A DNA stretch of 64,000 bases from Sphaerochaeta globosa str. Buddy (GTDB lineage Bacteria > Spirochaetota > Spirochaetia > Sphaerochaetales > Sphaerochaetaceae), in assembly GCF_000190435.1 (NCBI RefSeq), contig NC_015152.1:1246458-1310457 (forward strand). The letters are read 5' to 3'. Position numbers and translations under genes: made by a program. Positions 43,611 through 51,992 of this stretch are shown one piece after another (positions within the stretch are counted from its first letter, which is position 1; each line of letters opens with the position of its first letter). Below the pieces are notes generated by a model that worked only from the letters and a program-made list of their open reading frames with translations, was not told the origin of the DNA and made no database searches.

Positions 43611-44615
43611 CTAGATAAAGTCTTTTCCATAAAGCATATCGAAATATTGCATATCAGTACTCAGAATCTTATTCAAGGCAGGAATGGTTTTGCGATACGA
43701 CTCCAGGGTTCTCCACAGCTCGAAGAACTCAGGATCGGCTTCATAGGCCTCGGCATAAATCTGGGCAGCCTTCGCATCAGCGATACCTTTTTTCGTTTCA
43801 CTGGTTGCATATGCAGCAGAAAGAATCTGGCGTTGCTCGCTCTCGGTCTTGCCTTGCCACTGGGCAAGCTGACCGCGTCCATACGAGCGGTATGCCTCGG
43901 CGATCTGATTACGTTCCTTGATCATCCTCTGGTAGACGCTCTCTGTCAGGTCGTCGCTGTAGCGAATCTGACGGACTACGATATCGATCAGCTCAATGCC
44001 AAATCCATCAGTAAACGGCTTTGCCTGATTGTACATCCTGGTTGAAAGCCCATCACGACCGATGGAGATGACTTCCTGCCGGGATTGGGTGACCGTGAGG
44101 TTTCTCAGCGTCTCAGCATCCTCGTTGCTCTCAACATCCAGACTCTGTACTTGTTCTTCTACAACCATGGAATTGATCTGGTTGGTGTTTCGTACAGCTT
44201 CATTGAGGTAGTTCTCGCTGATGATGGTGCGAATCGAAGAGTCAAGAATGTCATTGAGCCTGGAAAGACCATTGTTGACGGTATTCACCGTCTCATAGTA
44301 CTTGGCTGGATCTGAAATTTTCCAACGTGCAGTGGTATCAACCCAAATGAACTGATTCTCTTTGGTGGGGATACGCTGTGCAGCGCCGTCCCAGCTGAGA
44401 ATTTTCTTGGGATAGATGATTACGTTGTCGATGAGCGGCATTTTGAACTTCAAGCCGGAGTCACTCGCAGAATCAACAATTTTGCCGAAGCGGGTGACAA
44501 CCGACTGCTGGCCTTCATACAGAATGTAGAAGGGGCCGAGCAGGATGAACACCACCAAGAATACAACTACAACTACCAAAGTGGTAATAAGTTTTCTGTT
44601 GGTACGTGCTTTCAT
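43611..44615 (-). CDS. hflC: HflC, SPFH-domain regulator of FtsH
   Basis: 334-residue SPFH/prohibitin-like membrane protein. A single N-terminal anchor (LITTLVVVVVFLVVFILL) precedes an SPFH domain (YEGQQSVVTRFGKIVDS) and a long coiled-coil region with the RQIRYSDDLTESVYQRMIKERNQIAEAYRSYG signature of HflC. With HflK it assembles a cage around FtsH and modulates membrane-protein degradation. ATG overlaps the hflK stop (ATGA). A terminator follows. Confidence 0.92.
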   Translation of the reverse strand: MKARTNRKLITTLVVVVVFLVVFILLGPFYILYEGQQSVVTRFGKIVDSASDSGLKFKMPLIDNVIIYPKKILSWDGAAQRIPTKENQFIWVDTTARWKISDPAKYYETVNTVNNGLSRLNDILDSSIRTIISENYLNEAVRNTNQINSMVVEEQVQSLDVESNEDAETLRNLTVTQSRQEVISIGRDGLSTRMYNQAKPFTDGFGIELIDIVVRQIRYSDDLTESVYQRMIKERNQIAEAYRSYGRGQLAQWQGKTESEQRQILSAAYATSETKKGIADAKAAQIYAEAYEADPEFFELWRTLESYRKTIPALNKILSTDMQYFDMLYGKDFI

Positions 44616-45595
44616 TTTGTACCTCCTTCAAGCATCTGGATCGGAAGGAAGTTGGCCAAATTCTTATCAACCAAGGTGACCGAACCTTCGCTGGTGGGGT
44701 TGATGATTGACTCCATCGCTTCAATATAGAGACGAGTACGGGTAATATTCTTGCTCTGCTCGTACACTTCTCGCACGCTGTTGAAACGTGCTACGTCACC
44801 GGTTGCCTGGTTTACGCGTTCACTGGCATAGCCTTCTGCAATCTGGATGACCTGGTTGGCTTCACCGCGGGCTGAAGGAATGATTTTGTTGTAGTTCTGC
44901 TTACCTTCGTTGATTAAGCGGTTCATGTCCTGGATTGCTTTGTTTACATCCTCAAAAGCATCCTGTACCTGCCCCACGGGAGGAACGATGTTCTGCAGCT
45001 TAACGGTGACAACTCTTACTCCCAAGCCGAAATCATCGAACAACTTTTGCATGTTGTCCTGGGCTTCTACCTCGATTCGGGTACGCTGACTGGTCATGAC
45101 TGAAAGAATGGGAAGGTCTCCAACCAGTTTGTTCATGACGCTCTGGCTGATATCACGGATGGTGGTCTCCCTGGACTCAACGTTGAACATCCATTTTACA
45201 GGGTCTTCAATCTTGTACTGCACAATCCACTGTACATCGATGATGTTCAAATCACCGGTAAGCATCAATGACTCATTGGTGTAGTCGGTGTTCCCAAACA
45301 GCGAAGAGGTACTGCTGTTCTGGCGATACCCGAAGGTCATGGTTTGCACAACTTGCGTTGGAACGTTATAACTAGCCTCGATTCCCAGGGGAATCTTGGT
45401 CTGAAGGCCTGGGCCGACGGTTCTGTTATACTTGCCGAGGCGAAGCACAACTGCCTGTTCAGTCTGGTCGACGACGAAGAAACTGCTGAGAACCAACATG
45501 ACGAGCACGATTGCGACAATAACCCAGATTACTAGCTTAGGGCTGATATTGTTCACTTTTCGCGCAGGCCTCGGTGGTTGCTGCATGGTATCCAT
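44612..45595 (-). CDS. hflK: HflK, SPFH-domain regulator of FtsH
   Basis: 327-residue SPFH protein with an N-terminal cytoplasmic tail, one transmembrane helix (KLVIWVIVAIVLVMLVLSSFFVV) and the HflK-specific TEQAVVLRLGKYNRTVGPGL stretch. The C-terminal coiled-coil has VKLQNIVPPVGQVQDAFEDVNKAIQDMNRLINEG. First gene of a two-gene operon with hflC. A TTGACG-17-TACATT promoter lies upstream. Confidence 0.92.
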   Translation of the reverse strand: MDTMQQPPRPARKVNNISPKLVIWVIVAIVLVMLVLSSFFVVDQTEQAVVLRLGKYNRTVGPGLQTKIPLGIEASYNVPTQVVQTMTFGYRQNSSTSSLFGNTDYTNESLMLTGDLNIIDVQWIVQYKIEDPVKWMFNVESRETTIRDISQSVMNKLVGDLPILSVMTSQRTRIEVEAQDNMQKLFDDFGLGVRVVTVKLQNIVPPVGQVQDAFEDVNKAIQDMNRLINEGKQNYNKIIPSARGEANQVIQIAEGYASERVNQATGDVARFNSVREVYEQSKNITRTRLYIEAMESIINPTSEGSVTLVDKNLANFLPIQMLEGGTK

Positions 45596-45627
45596 AATAA
45601 CTCCTGTTGGTGCCGTAGCACTCTTTC

Positions 45628-45656
45628 AATGTACCCATACAGTTGGGTATCGTCAA
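45628..45656 (-). promoter_or_regulatory. predicted hflK promoter
   Basis: Minus strand TTGACG (45656-45651), 17-nt spacer, TACATT (45633-45628), 33 bp upstream of the hflK ATG. Confidence 0.5.
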
Positions 45657-45690
45657 GGTCGTAATCTTGGTAACAATGTCCAGTTTGCCA

Positions 45691-45719
45691 TTGAAATAAA
45701 CGCTTTTGAGGGCTATGAT
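45691..45719 (+). promoter_or_regulatory. metG: metG promoter, -10 seven nt from start
   Basis: TTGAAA (45691-45696), 17-nt spacer, TATGAT (45714-45719), then 7 nt to the ATG at 45727, with no room for a ribosome binding site. Confidence 0.65.
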
Positions 45720-45726
45720 GTCCCCT

Positions 45727-47943
45727 ATGAAAAAGAGACTCGTAACCAGTGCACTTCCGTATGTTAATAATATCCCGCATCTGGGAAACTTGACCCAAGT
45801 TCTCTCAGCTGATGTATTTGCACGTTTCTGCCGTTCCAAAGGGTATGAGACCCTCTACATCTGCGGTACCGATGAGTATGGTACGGCAACCGAGACCCGC
45901 GCCTTGAAAGAAGGGGTGAGCCCCCGAGAATTGTGCGACCGCTATCATGCGATTCATCGTGATATTTACGCATGGTTCAACATAGCATTCGATTATTTCG
46001 GCAGAACCAGTACCCCGGAACAAACCAAGATTGTGCAGGACATCTTCACTAAAGTGGATGCTGCCGGGTACATCAGCGAGCATGAATTGGAGCAGCTTTA
46101 CTGCCCTTCATGCCAACGCTTTTTGGCCGATCGTTTCGTTGAGGGCACCTGCCCGCACTGCCATTCAGAAGGAGCAAGGGGGGATCAGTGCGACAGCTGC
46201 CAGACCCTGCTTGATCCCATCGAGTTGATAAACCCCCGGTGCGGCGTATGCGGCACCCGTCCTGTTCCGAAGAAAACAAAACACCTCTATATAGATCTCC
46301 CCAAAGCTTTGCCGCTTCTGGAAGGCTGGATGGAGAAGGCAAGCAAAGAGGGCTTTTGGGCCAACAATGCCATTCAGGTTACCAAGTCCTGGATTCGTGA
46401 CGGTCTGAAGGAACGTTGTATCACCCGTGATTTGAAGTGGGGCATTCCTGTACCCAAGCCGGGGTACGAGGATAAGGTATTCTATGTCTGGTTCGATGCA
46501 CCGATCGGGTATGTCTCCATCAGTGCCAATGCAACCAAGGACTGGAAGAAGTGGTGGGGGGATCCAGAAAACACCGAGTTGTTTCAATTCATCGGCAAGG
46601 ACAATATTCCCTTTCACACAGTAATTTTCCCCTCTTGCCAATTGGCATCCGGCGAGACTTGGACCATGCTGCACCACATGAGCAGTACTGAGTACCTCAA
46701 TTATGAAGGTGGAAAGTTCAGCAAGAGCCTCGGTATCGGTATTTTTGGCAACGATGTACAGGACACAGGCATTCCTGCAGATGTCTGGCGATTCTATATG
46801 TTCTACAACCGTCCCGAGAAGAGCGATGTTACCTTTACCTGGGCAGATTTCCAGGAGAAGGTCAACGGAGAGCTTATCGGCAATCTTTCGAACTTGGTGA
46901 ACCGAACCCTTACGTTCATCCAGCGGTTCTATCCGGATGCATCCCTTCTTAAGGCTTCTCTCGATGAGGAGCTGTGGAAGCAGGTCATTGCTAAGGAAGC
47001 TGAGATTGATGCACTGCTCGAGCGTGCCGAAGAGCGTGAAGGCTTGCGCCAGATTCTCGCCCTCTCATCAATCGGTAATAAAGCCTTTCAGGATGGGGAG
47101 CCTTGGAAACTGAAGAACAGCGATCCCCAAAAAGCTATGAGTCTACTCAAGACATTGATCTATCTCATCAGGGACTTGGGTATTATGGTCGAGCCTTACA
47201 TGCCGACCACCAGTACTCGCATTCTCGCTTTCCTGGGTTCTGAAAACGCTCGTTGGACCGACTTGGGAAAAGCTGAGGGAATCGGAGCGTTCACCCAGCC
47301 CGAATTGCTTTTCACCAAGCTCGAGGATGAACGTATTGAGAGTCTGAGAACTCGTTTCAGCGGATCGCAGGAAGAACGCAAATTAAAAGAACAAACCACG
47401 TTGTTGGAGAAGAAAATGGAACAAAAAGAAGACCAGGTAAGCCTGGCTGAACAGTTTGCCAAGAGAGTCATTCTCAAGGTTGCGAAAATCGTCAATGTTG
47501 AAAAACACCCCCAGGGTGATAAGTTGTACATCCTCACCCTCGATATGAAGGAAGAGGAAAGCCGGACCATTGTCAGTTCGATAGTACCGTACTACAACGC
47601 TGAGCAACTGGAGGGTCAGCATATCGTGGTGGTGAGCAACCTCAAGCCTGCCAATTTCCGCGGTGTGAAAAGCTGTGGAATGTTGCTTGCTGCAAGTGAT
47701 CCCCAGGCAGAGGAACACACTACGTGCGAAGTGTTGTTTGCTCCTCAGTTTGCAGTAGGCACCATGCTTACTCCTGAGGGCTATGAAGCACCAACTGAAG
47801 CCTTGCCATATGTGAAGGCTGATCATTTCTTCTCCATACCTATCGTTACGGAAGGTGGGGTGGTGAAGATCGACGGCAAGAGTGTCGGGAAAGATGGAGT
47901 GTACCTAACCTCCAAGCAGTACCTGGACGGTCCGGTGGGTTGA
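45727..47943 (+). CDS. metG: methionyl-tRNA synthetase
   Basis: 738-residue class I synthetase. The HIGH-like motif is PHLGN near residue 18 and the KMSKS-like motif is KFSKS. Two zinc knuckles lie between (CPSCQRFLADRFVEGTCPHC and a second CDSC/CGVC pair), placing it in the MetRS1 type with long zinc insertion. A C-terminal EMAP/Trbp111-like tRNA-binding domain follows (KVAKIVNVEKHPQGDKLYILTLD). ATG 45727 is chosen over upstream ATGs at 45706 to 45721 because these lie within the promoter. A strong hairpin terminator follows. Confidence 0.97.
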   Translation: MKKRLVTSALPYVNNIPHLGNLTQVLSADVFARFCRSKGYETLYICGTDEYGTATETRALKEGVSPRELCDRYHAIHRDIYAWFNIAFDYFGRTSTPEQTKIVQDIFTKVDAAGYISEHELEQLYCPSCQRFLADRFVEGTCPHCHSEGARGDQCDSCQTLLDPIELINPRCGVCGTRPVPKKTKHLYIDLPKALPLLEGWMEKASKEGFWANNAIQVTKSWIRDGLKERCITRDLKWGIPVPKPGYEDKVFYVWFDAPIGYVSISANATKDWKKWWGDPENTELFQFIGKDNIPFHTVIFPSCQLASGETWTMLHHMSSTEYLNYEGGKFSKSLGIGIFGNDVQDTGIPADVWRFYMFYNRPEKSDVTFTWADFQEKVNGELIGNLSNLVNRTLTFIQRFYPDASLLKASLDEELWKQVIAKEAEIDALLERAEEREGLRQILALSSIGNKAFQDGEPWKLKNSDPQKAMSLLKTLIYLIRDLGIMVEPYMPTTSTRILAFLGSENARWTDLGKAEGIGAFTQPELLFTKLEDERIESLRTRFSGSQEERKLKEQTTLLEKKMEQKEDQVSLAEQFAKRVILKVAKIVNVEKHPQGDKLYILTLDMKEEESRTIVSSIVPYYNAEQLEGQHIVVVSNLKPANFRGVKSCGMLLAASDPQAEEHTTCEVLFAPQFAVGTMLTPEGYEAPTEALPYVKADHFFSIPIVTEGGVVKIDGKSVGKDGVYLTSKQYLDGPVG

Positions 47944-47970
47944 GTACCCATACGCGTATCTAGTACTACT

Positions 47971-47989
47971 GGGGGCCGTGGGGGCCCCC
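47971..47989 (+). terminator. terminator of metG
   Basis: GGGGGCC-GTGGG-GGCCCCC, 7-bp GC stem followed by ATTGTTT. It lies before the ATG of the next gene, which excludes the TTG at 47991 as a start. Confidence 0.75.
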
Positions 47990-48017
47990 ATTGTTTCATA
48001 AAGGGAAGGTGGGAAGG

Positions 48018-49052
48018 ATGGTTGTCCGGTCGATTGATTATAAAAAGTTTGTATGCACCGGATCGGTATTGCAGAGCAGCTTCTGGGCTGCTGTGAAACA
48101 CGGTACCGGATGGATACCGTATGCTTTTGAAGTTGAGGATGAAGACAGGACTTTTTCAGTTTTGGTGCTCGTCAAACAGGTGATGCCCCTGCTGAAAATT
48201 GCCTACATACCGTTTGGGCCGCCGCTTTCCTCCCAGGTCGGAGAACTTCTCAAGCACCTTGCGAAGGCGTTGCGCAAGAGCCTTCCTTCTTCCGTTTTCG
48301 CCCTGCGATTCGATCTTCCCTTCGAGGAGGTCAATGACCAGAACGTCATGCTGATCAATGGCCCACGCTTCAAGACCTGCAGGGAAAGTGTACAACCCGA
48401 AGGTACGGTACGCATTGATCTCCACTGGGGATACCATGCAGTGACCCTGGGCTATCGCGACCGGGCAAAGCGTGCGCTGCGCAAGGCAAGCCAAGTCTTC
48501 GAAGTCGGGCTCTGGGGTTCCGATGGAGCCTCGTTCAAGCGGTGGTATGAAATCTATCTGGAAACAGCAAAGCGAGATGGTTTTTCCCCGCGCCCAGCCA
48601 AGTATCTGAAGGCCCTCTTGGCCCTCGATGGTAAAGTCTCCGGCGATGTAGATTGCAAGCTTCTGTTGGCTACTGAGAAACGAAAAATTGTAGGTGGAAT
48701 CATTGTTTTGTTTTCCAAAACCGAGGCTGTGTATCTGTATGGGGCTTCCCAACGGTTTGATTCATTGTCTTGCTCGCATGTTTTACAGGATTACGCCATC
48801 AAGATGGCCTGTGAAAAAGGATGCGCCACCTATGACCTGTATGGGATTTCTGGTCCGAAGGGAAGAGGCAGCCATTTGGCGGGTTTGGAGGTTTTCAAGC
48901 TTTCCTTCGGGGGACAGGCGTATTATCGTACACCGTCCACCGACTATGTCTATGCATTTCTTCCTTGGAAACTCTACGCAATTTCAGAGTATGTCAGATA
49001 CAAGTTCAAGCGCAGGGTCAAGCCTCAAGAAGGAGCCCAACCAAATTCTTGA
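48018..49052 (+). CDS. FemAB/FemX-like peptidoglycan bridge aminoacyltransferase
   Basis: 344-residue protein with two GNAT-like domains, of the FemAB family, which adds amino acids from aminoacyl-tRNA to the peptidoglycan precursor. Visible features: QSSFWAAVKHGTGW near the N-terminus, RAKRALRKASQ in the helical region, and YLYGASQRFDSLSCSHVLQDYAIKMACEKGCATYDLYGI, matching the FemAB C-terminal GNAT core. Neighbouring murD supports an envelope role. Target residue unknown. Start at 48018 lies after GGGAAGG. Its end overlaps the convergent murD gene by 35 nt. Confidence 0.85.
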   Translation: MVVRSIDYKKFVCTGSVLQSSFWAAVKHGTGWIPYAFEVEDEDRTFSVLVLVKQVMPLLKIAYIPFGPPLSSQVGELLKHLAKALRKSLPSSVFALRFDLPFEEVNDQNVMLINGPRFKTCRESVQPEGTVRIDLHWGYHAVTLGYRDRAKRALRKASQVFEVGLWGSDGASFKRWYEIYLETAKRDGFSPRPAKYLKALLALDGKVSGDVDCKLLLATEKRKIVGGIIVLFSKTEAVYLYGASQRFDSLSCSHVLQDYAIKMACEKGCATYDLYGISGPKGRGSHLAGLEVFKLSFGGQAYYRTPSTDYVYAFLPWKLYAISEYVRYKFKRRVKPQEGAQPNS

Positions 49053-50343
49053 ATTGGTTGCCCCGATCAAATTCATTGGCAAAGAGTTCAAACGATGCAC
49101 TGCCTGGTGAGAGCAGGATTGCCTGGGGCAAGTCAGGCAGATCGTGCTGTTTTGCCTGTGCTGCATCGTAACTCGCCTGCAAGGCATCACCCATGGACTT
49201 GAATGGTCCCCTATAGGGGATATCATGCTGCTTCAGTAGTGGGAGCAGTTTGTTCTGGGTGAAACTTCCATCCAGCAAGGAGATGCTGGTTGCATGCTTC
49301 ACTTCCTCGAGCATGGCATCAGCTTTCAGGTTCTTGTCCGTTCCCCCGCATATCAAGTGTACCGCCATCGAACGAAATTTGGCATAGGAGAAGTGTACCG
49401 CCTCGGGTATGGTTGCCGCGCTGTCGTTGACAAAGAGAATGGAGCCAAGCGACCCCACCTGCTCAATGCGGTGAGGGACGCCTTGGAAACTCTCCAAAGC
49501 CTTGAGGATGCTTTTGTACTTGAGGCCCAGCGCCAACAGAATTGCATACGCACTTTGCAGATGCGGTTGCTGCTCCAGTTCCTTCGGGCATGAGCGGTCA
49601 ATGCCCCTGATGTGCCGTCGGTCGAGCTTCGTCTGCTTTTGGATTCTCTTCATCATGACATCGGGAACTACGGCCATATGGATGGATGGTGTGAACAACT
49701 CAAGTTTGTCCTCGAGATACTGTTCGATGGATTGGTATGAATTCAGGTGATCAGGGTAGAAATTGGTGAGGGCGCATACTTCCATGATGGGAAGTTGTCC
49801 ATGCAAGGCCTGTACTGAGTCACGTATCTGCCAGGAGGAGAACTCAACCACCAAAAAATCGGGAAGTCTCCGTCCCTGTTCATGGCGTCGTTCCCACTCC
49901 CTGAGTACGGTAAATGCACTGATGCCCATATTGCCGCATTGCATCGCTTCATACCCTGCATGCGTCAATACATGTGCTACAGCGGCACTGGTTGTCGTTT
50001 TCCCCTTGGTTCCCGTGATCCCAATAATTTTGACTTGTTCACACCAAGGAGAGGAAAAAAGCCAAGCAAAGTCATTGACTACCATGCGGGCATGGGCAAG
50101 CATTGGATGATTGGGTGGGATGGCAGGGTTCTTTACGACGATGTCGGCCCATAGGAAATCTTCACTTCGGTGCGTTCCCGATATGCACAAGGCACCTCGA
50201 AGAGTGAGCGCTTCCATTTCAGAACCTAAATCGCAGGCTCCTTTCAGGTCGGTAATTCTCACTTCATCGCCATGGTCGAGAAAATAGGAAGCGGCGGAAT
50301 ATCCACCACCATGCATTCCCAATCCGAAGATCAGAACCTTCAT
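49018..50343 (-). CDS. murD: UDP-N-acetylmuramoylalanine--D-glutamate ligase
   Basis: 441-residue Mur ligase adding D-glutamate to UDP-MurNAc-L-Ala. The N-terminal Rossmann motif is IFGLGMHGGGYSAA, the ATP-binding loop is GITGTKGKTTTSAA, and ALTNFYPDHLNSY plus FVNDSAATIPEA are MurD-type central and C-terminal motifs. Start at 50343 is set by GGGGAGG. The C-terminal SPGSASFELFANEFDRGNQF motif is the MurD signature. No other dcw-cluster gene is here. Confidence 0.93.
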   Translation of the reverse strand: MKVLIFGLGMHGGGYSAASYFLDHGDEVRITDLKGACDLGSEMEALTLRGALCISGTHRSEDFLWADIVVKNPAIPPNHPMLAHARMVVNDFAWLFSSPWCEQVKIIGITGTKGKTTTSAAVAHVLTHAGYEAMQCGNMGISAFTVLREWERRHEQGRRLPDFLVVEFSSWQIRDSVQALHGQLPIMEVCALTNFYPDHLNSYQSIEQYLEDKLELFTPSIHMAVVPDVMMKRIQKQTKLDRRHIRGIDRSCPKELEQQPHLQSAYAILLALGLKYKSILKALESFQGVPHRIEQVGSLGSILFVNDSAATIPEAVHFSYAKFRSMAVHLICGGTDKNLKADAMLEEVKHATSISLLDGSFTQNKLLPLLKQHDIPYRGPFKSMGDALQASYDAAQAKQHDLPDLPQAILLSPGSASFELFANEFDRGNQFKNLVGLLLEA

Positions 50344-50560
50344 AGAGCCTCCCCTTAGCTCTATAGTAGGAAGAAAGAGCAAACAGAGCAAGACGAATCG
50401 GTGTTATTTCGTAGGGAAATCTTGTTCAGAAATAGGAATGAATTTTCTCCTTGTCCCCCTTGACCTTGGTTTGGCATACACGCATAATAGTACGGTAATT
50501 ACAAAACCACCCGGATTCGGTACCAACCGAAAAAAGAGCCGGATGGTAAGGAGCTCTACA

Positions 50561-50650
50561 GTGCCTTGTGGAAGAAAAAGAAAAAAGCATAAGATTGCTA
50601 CTCATAAGAGAAAGAAAAAGCTCAGAAAAAATAGACACAAGAACAAATAG
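50561..50650 (+). CDS. 29-residue basic ribosome-associated protein (bTHX/COX24-like)
   Basis: Short, very basic protein, MPCGRKRKKHKIATHKRKKK... ending RKNRHKNK. It resembles the small AURKAIP1/COX24-domain or THX-type proteins found in Bacteroidetes and relatives, which read similarly (GKKRKxHKxATHKRKKRLRKNRH) and sit on the small ribosomal subunit. The GTG start at 50561 has AAGGAG 8 nt upstream. The open frame runs further upstream (to 50438) but without a start signal or homology. A terminator follows at 50690 and the ribosomal rpsF operon begins just after it. Family assignment is from memory of the pattern. Confidence 0.7.
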   Translation: MPCGRKRKKHKIATHKRKKKLRKNRHKNK

Positions 50651-50689
50651 TTTTTTCTGGTAATCTTTAGCTTGGTACCAAAGCAAAAA

Positions 50690-50712
50690 AACCGTCGGTC
50701 GCTCCGGCGGTT
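50690..50712 (+). terminator. terminator after the 29-residue protein gene
   Basis: AACCGTCGG-TCGCT-CCGGCGGTT with one G-T wobble, followed by TTTTT and preceded by an A-run. Confidence 0.85.
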
Positions 50713-50762
50713 TTTTTATCATCCAAGCCCTTATTGCATTATGAGATATCTTGTTGGCTTTG

Positions 50763-50792
50763 TTGACCTAGTTGTAAAAAGTATGGTACGCT
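50763..50792 (+). promoter_or_regulatory. promoter of the rpsF operon
   Basis: TTGACC (50763-50768), 18-nt spacer, TACGCT (50787-50792). It gives a leader of about 50 nt. Confidence 0.6.
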
Positions 50793-50807
50793 ACTGAGAA
50801 CCTCTTT

Positions 50808-50838
50808 ATCCGCTCTTGAGGGCGGATCATTTAGTCCG
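50808..50838 (+). promoter_or_regulatory. possible S6:S18-type autoregulatory leader upstream of rpsF
   Basis: The leader can form ATCCGC-N8-GCGGAT (50808-50827) or CGGA-N8-TCCG (50823-50838). The two share bases and cannot coexist. S6:S18-binding leaders are known in front of rpsF operons and carry a CCG element, which is present here in both arms. The AAGGAGG ribosome binding site starts 2 nt later. Confidence 0.4.
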
Positions 50839-50850
50839 TAAGGAGGAACC

Positions 50851-51132
50851 ATGAGAAATTATGAGTTCACCGTTATCTTCAATGCAAATGAAGAAAACAC
50901 AACCGCTGGCCTAGAGTATGTGACCAGCACCTTTGCAACTGCCGGGGTAGAGATTACCAAGCAGGACGACATGGGCGTCAAGTATCTGGCCTATGACATC
51001 AAGAAACAGGAAAAGGGACACTATGTCTACTTCGAACTGAAGGCTGACCCAAGCACTATCCTCGAATTTGAACGAGGATTCCTCTTGAACGCCAACATTT
51101 TGAAGTATCTGTTTGTAAACACTGAGAAATAA
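50851..51132 (+). CDS. rpsF: 30S ribosomal protein S6
   Basis: 93-residue S6 with the opening MRNYEFTVIFN and KYLAYDIKKQEKGHYVYFELKADP core, of usual length. It pairs with S18 on the small-subunit platform. First gene of rpsF-ssb-rpsR-DUF2232-rplI-dnaB. The Shine-Dalgarno AAGGAGG is near perfect. Confidence 0.97.
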   Translation: MRNYEFTVIFNANEENTTAGLEYVTSTFATAGVEITKQDDMGVKYLAYDIKKQEKGHYVYFELKADPSTILEFERGFLLNANILKYLFVNTEK

Positions 51133-51155
51133 TCTAAGACGAATGGAGCAAAAGA

Positions 51156-51644
51156 ATGGCAAATGACATGAATGTAGTCGCGTTGGTGGGTCGGCTTACG
51201 AGGGAGAGCGAGCTTCGTTATTCCAATGGAGGCATGGCCATCTGTCGTTTTTCCCTTGCAGTCAACCGGAGAAAGAGGACGGCTGACAATAAATGGGAGG
51301 ATGAGGCCAACTTTTTTGACTGCACGATGTTTGGCAAGAGTGCTGAGTCCATCAACCAGTATCTGGAGAAGGGCAGGCAGGTCTCCATCATCGGTGAACT
51401 GAGGCAGAGTCGCTGGGAACAGGACGGACAAAGCCGAAGCCGAGTTGAGATTGCCGTTAATTCTTTGCAGCTCCTTTCCAGTCCCGGTTCTACCGATGGT
51501 AGAAGCGAGAGAAGCTCTGGCGAACAGCCTGTAGCAAGAAATCAGGGGTCATACAGCCCTCGTTCGAATGCCAAGCCGGAATCGATTCCTGTAATGGATA
51601 TCTCCGGTCCTGAGCAATTTGACGACGACCAGATCCCATTCTAA
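51156..51644 (+). CDS. ssb: single-stranded DNA-binding protein
   Basis: 162-residue SSB. The OB-fold starts MNVVALVGRLTRESELRYSNGG and contains EANFFDCTMFGKSAE. After a Ser/Gln/Arg-rich linker the acidic tip ends ISGPEQFDDDQIPF, the canonical partner-binding tail DDxIPF. It sits between rpsF and rpsR, the classical location. Confidence 0.96.
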   Translation: MANDMNVVALVGRLTRESELRYSNGGMAICRFSLAVNRRKRTADNKWEDEANFFDCTMFGKSAESINQYLEKGRQVSIIGELRQSRWEQDGQSRSRVEIAVNSLQLLSSPGSTDGRSERSSGEQPVARNQGSYSPRSNAKPESIPVMDISGPEQFDDDQIPF

Positions 51645-51686
51645 AACGCTGCCCGAGGGCAGCCGATGTTGCAAGGAGAAATATGC

Positions 51687-51977
51687 ATGCGTGATGACGA
51701 TAATGATTCCATGATGAATGATATGGATGGAAAGAATGGAAGAGACAGACGGACAGGGGGTCGCAAGCCCGCTTTCCGTAAGAAGGTTTGCAAGTTTTGC
51801 ACCCAGAACCTTACTCCCGACTACAAGAATCCTGAGATGCTTCGGCGCTATATCACCGAGCGTGGCAAGATTCTTCCCGCCCGCATCACTGGTTGCTGTG
51901 CAAAGCACCAGAGAGCAGTTACCAACGAGATCAAGAAGGCCCGCGTTCTCGCATACCTTCCGTTCGAGAAGAAGTAA
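51687..51977 (+). CDS. rpsR: 30S ribosomal protein S18
   Basis: 96-residue S18. An acidic, Asp/Asn-rich N-terminal extension of about 25 residues precedes the conserved part, [61 protein letters not shown]. Zinc-type cysteines are present (CKFC, CC). Start at 51687 has AAGGAG 8 nt upstream; an in-frame ATG at 51666 lies before that RBS. Confidence 0.95.
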   Translation: MRDDDNDSMMNDMDGKNGRDRRTGGRKPAFRKKVCKFCTQNLTPDYKNPEMLRRYITERGKILPARITGCCAKHQRAVTNEIKKARVLAYLPFEKK

Positions 51978-51992
51978 TCTGTGTTGGGCGCT

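Noticed and set aside
50438-50560. Longer 70-codon version of the small basic protein
   Set aside because: The first 41 codons lack homology and a ribosome binding site, while GTG 50561 has AAGGAG and starts exactly at the conserved part.
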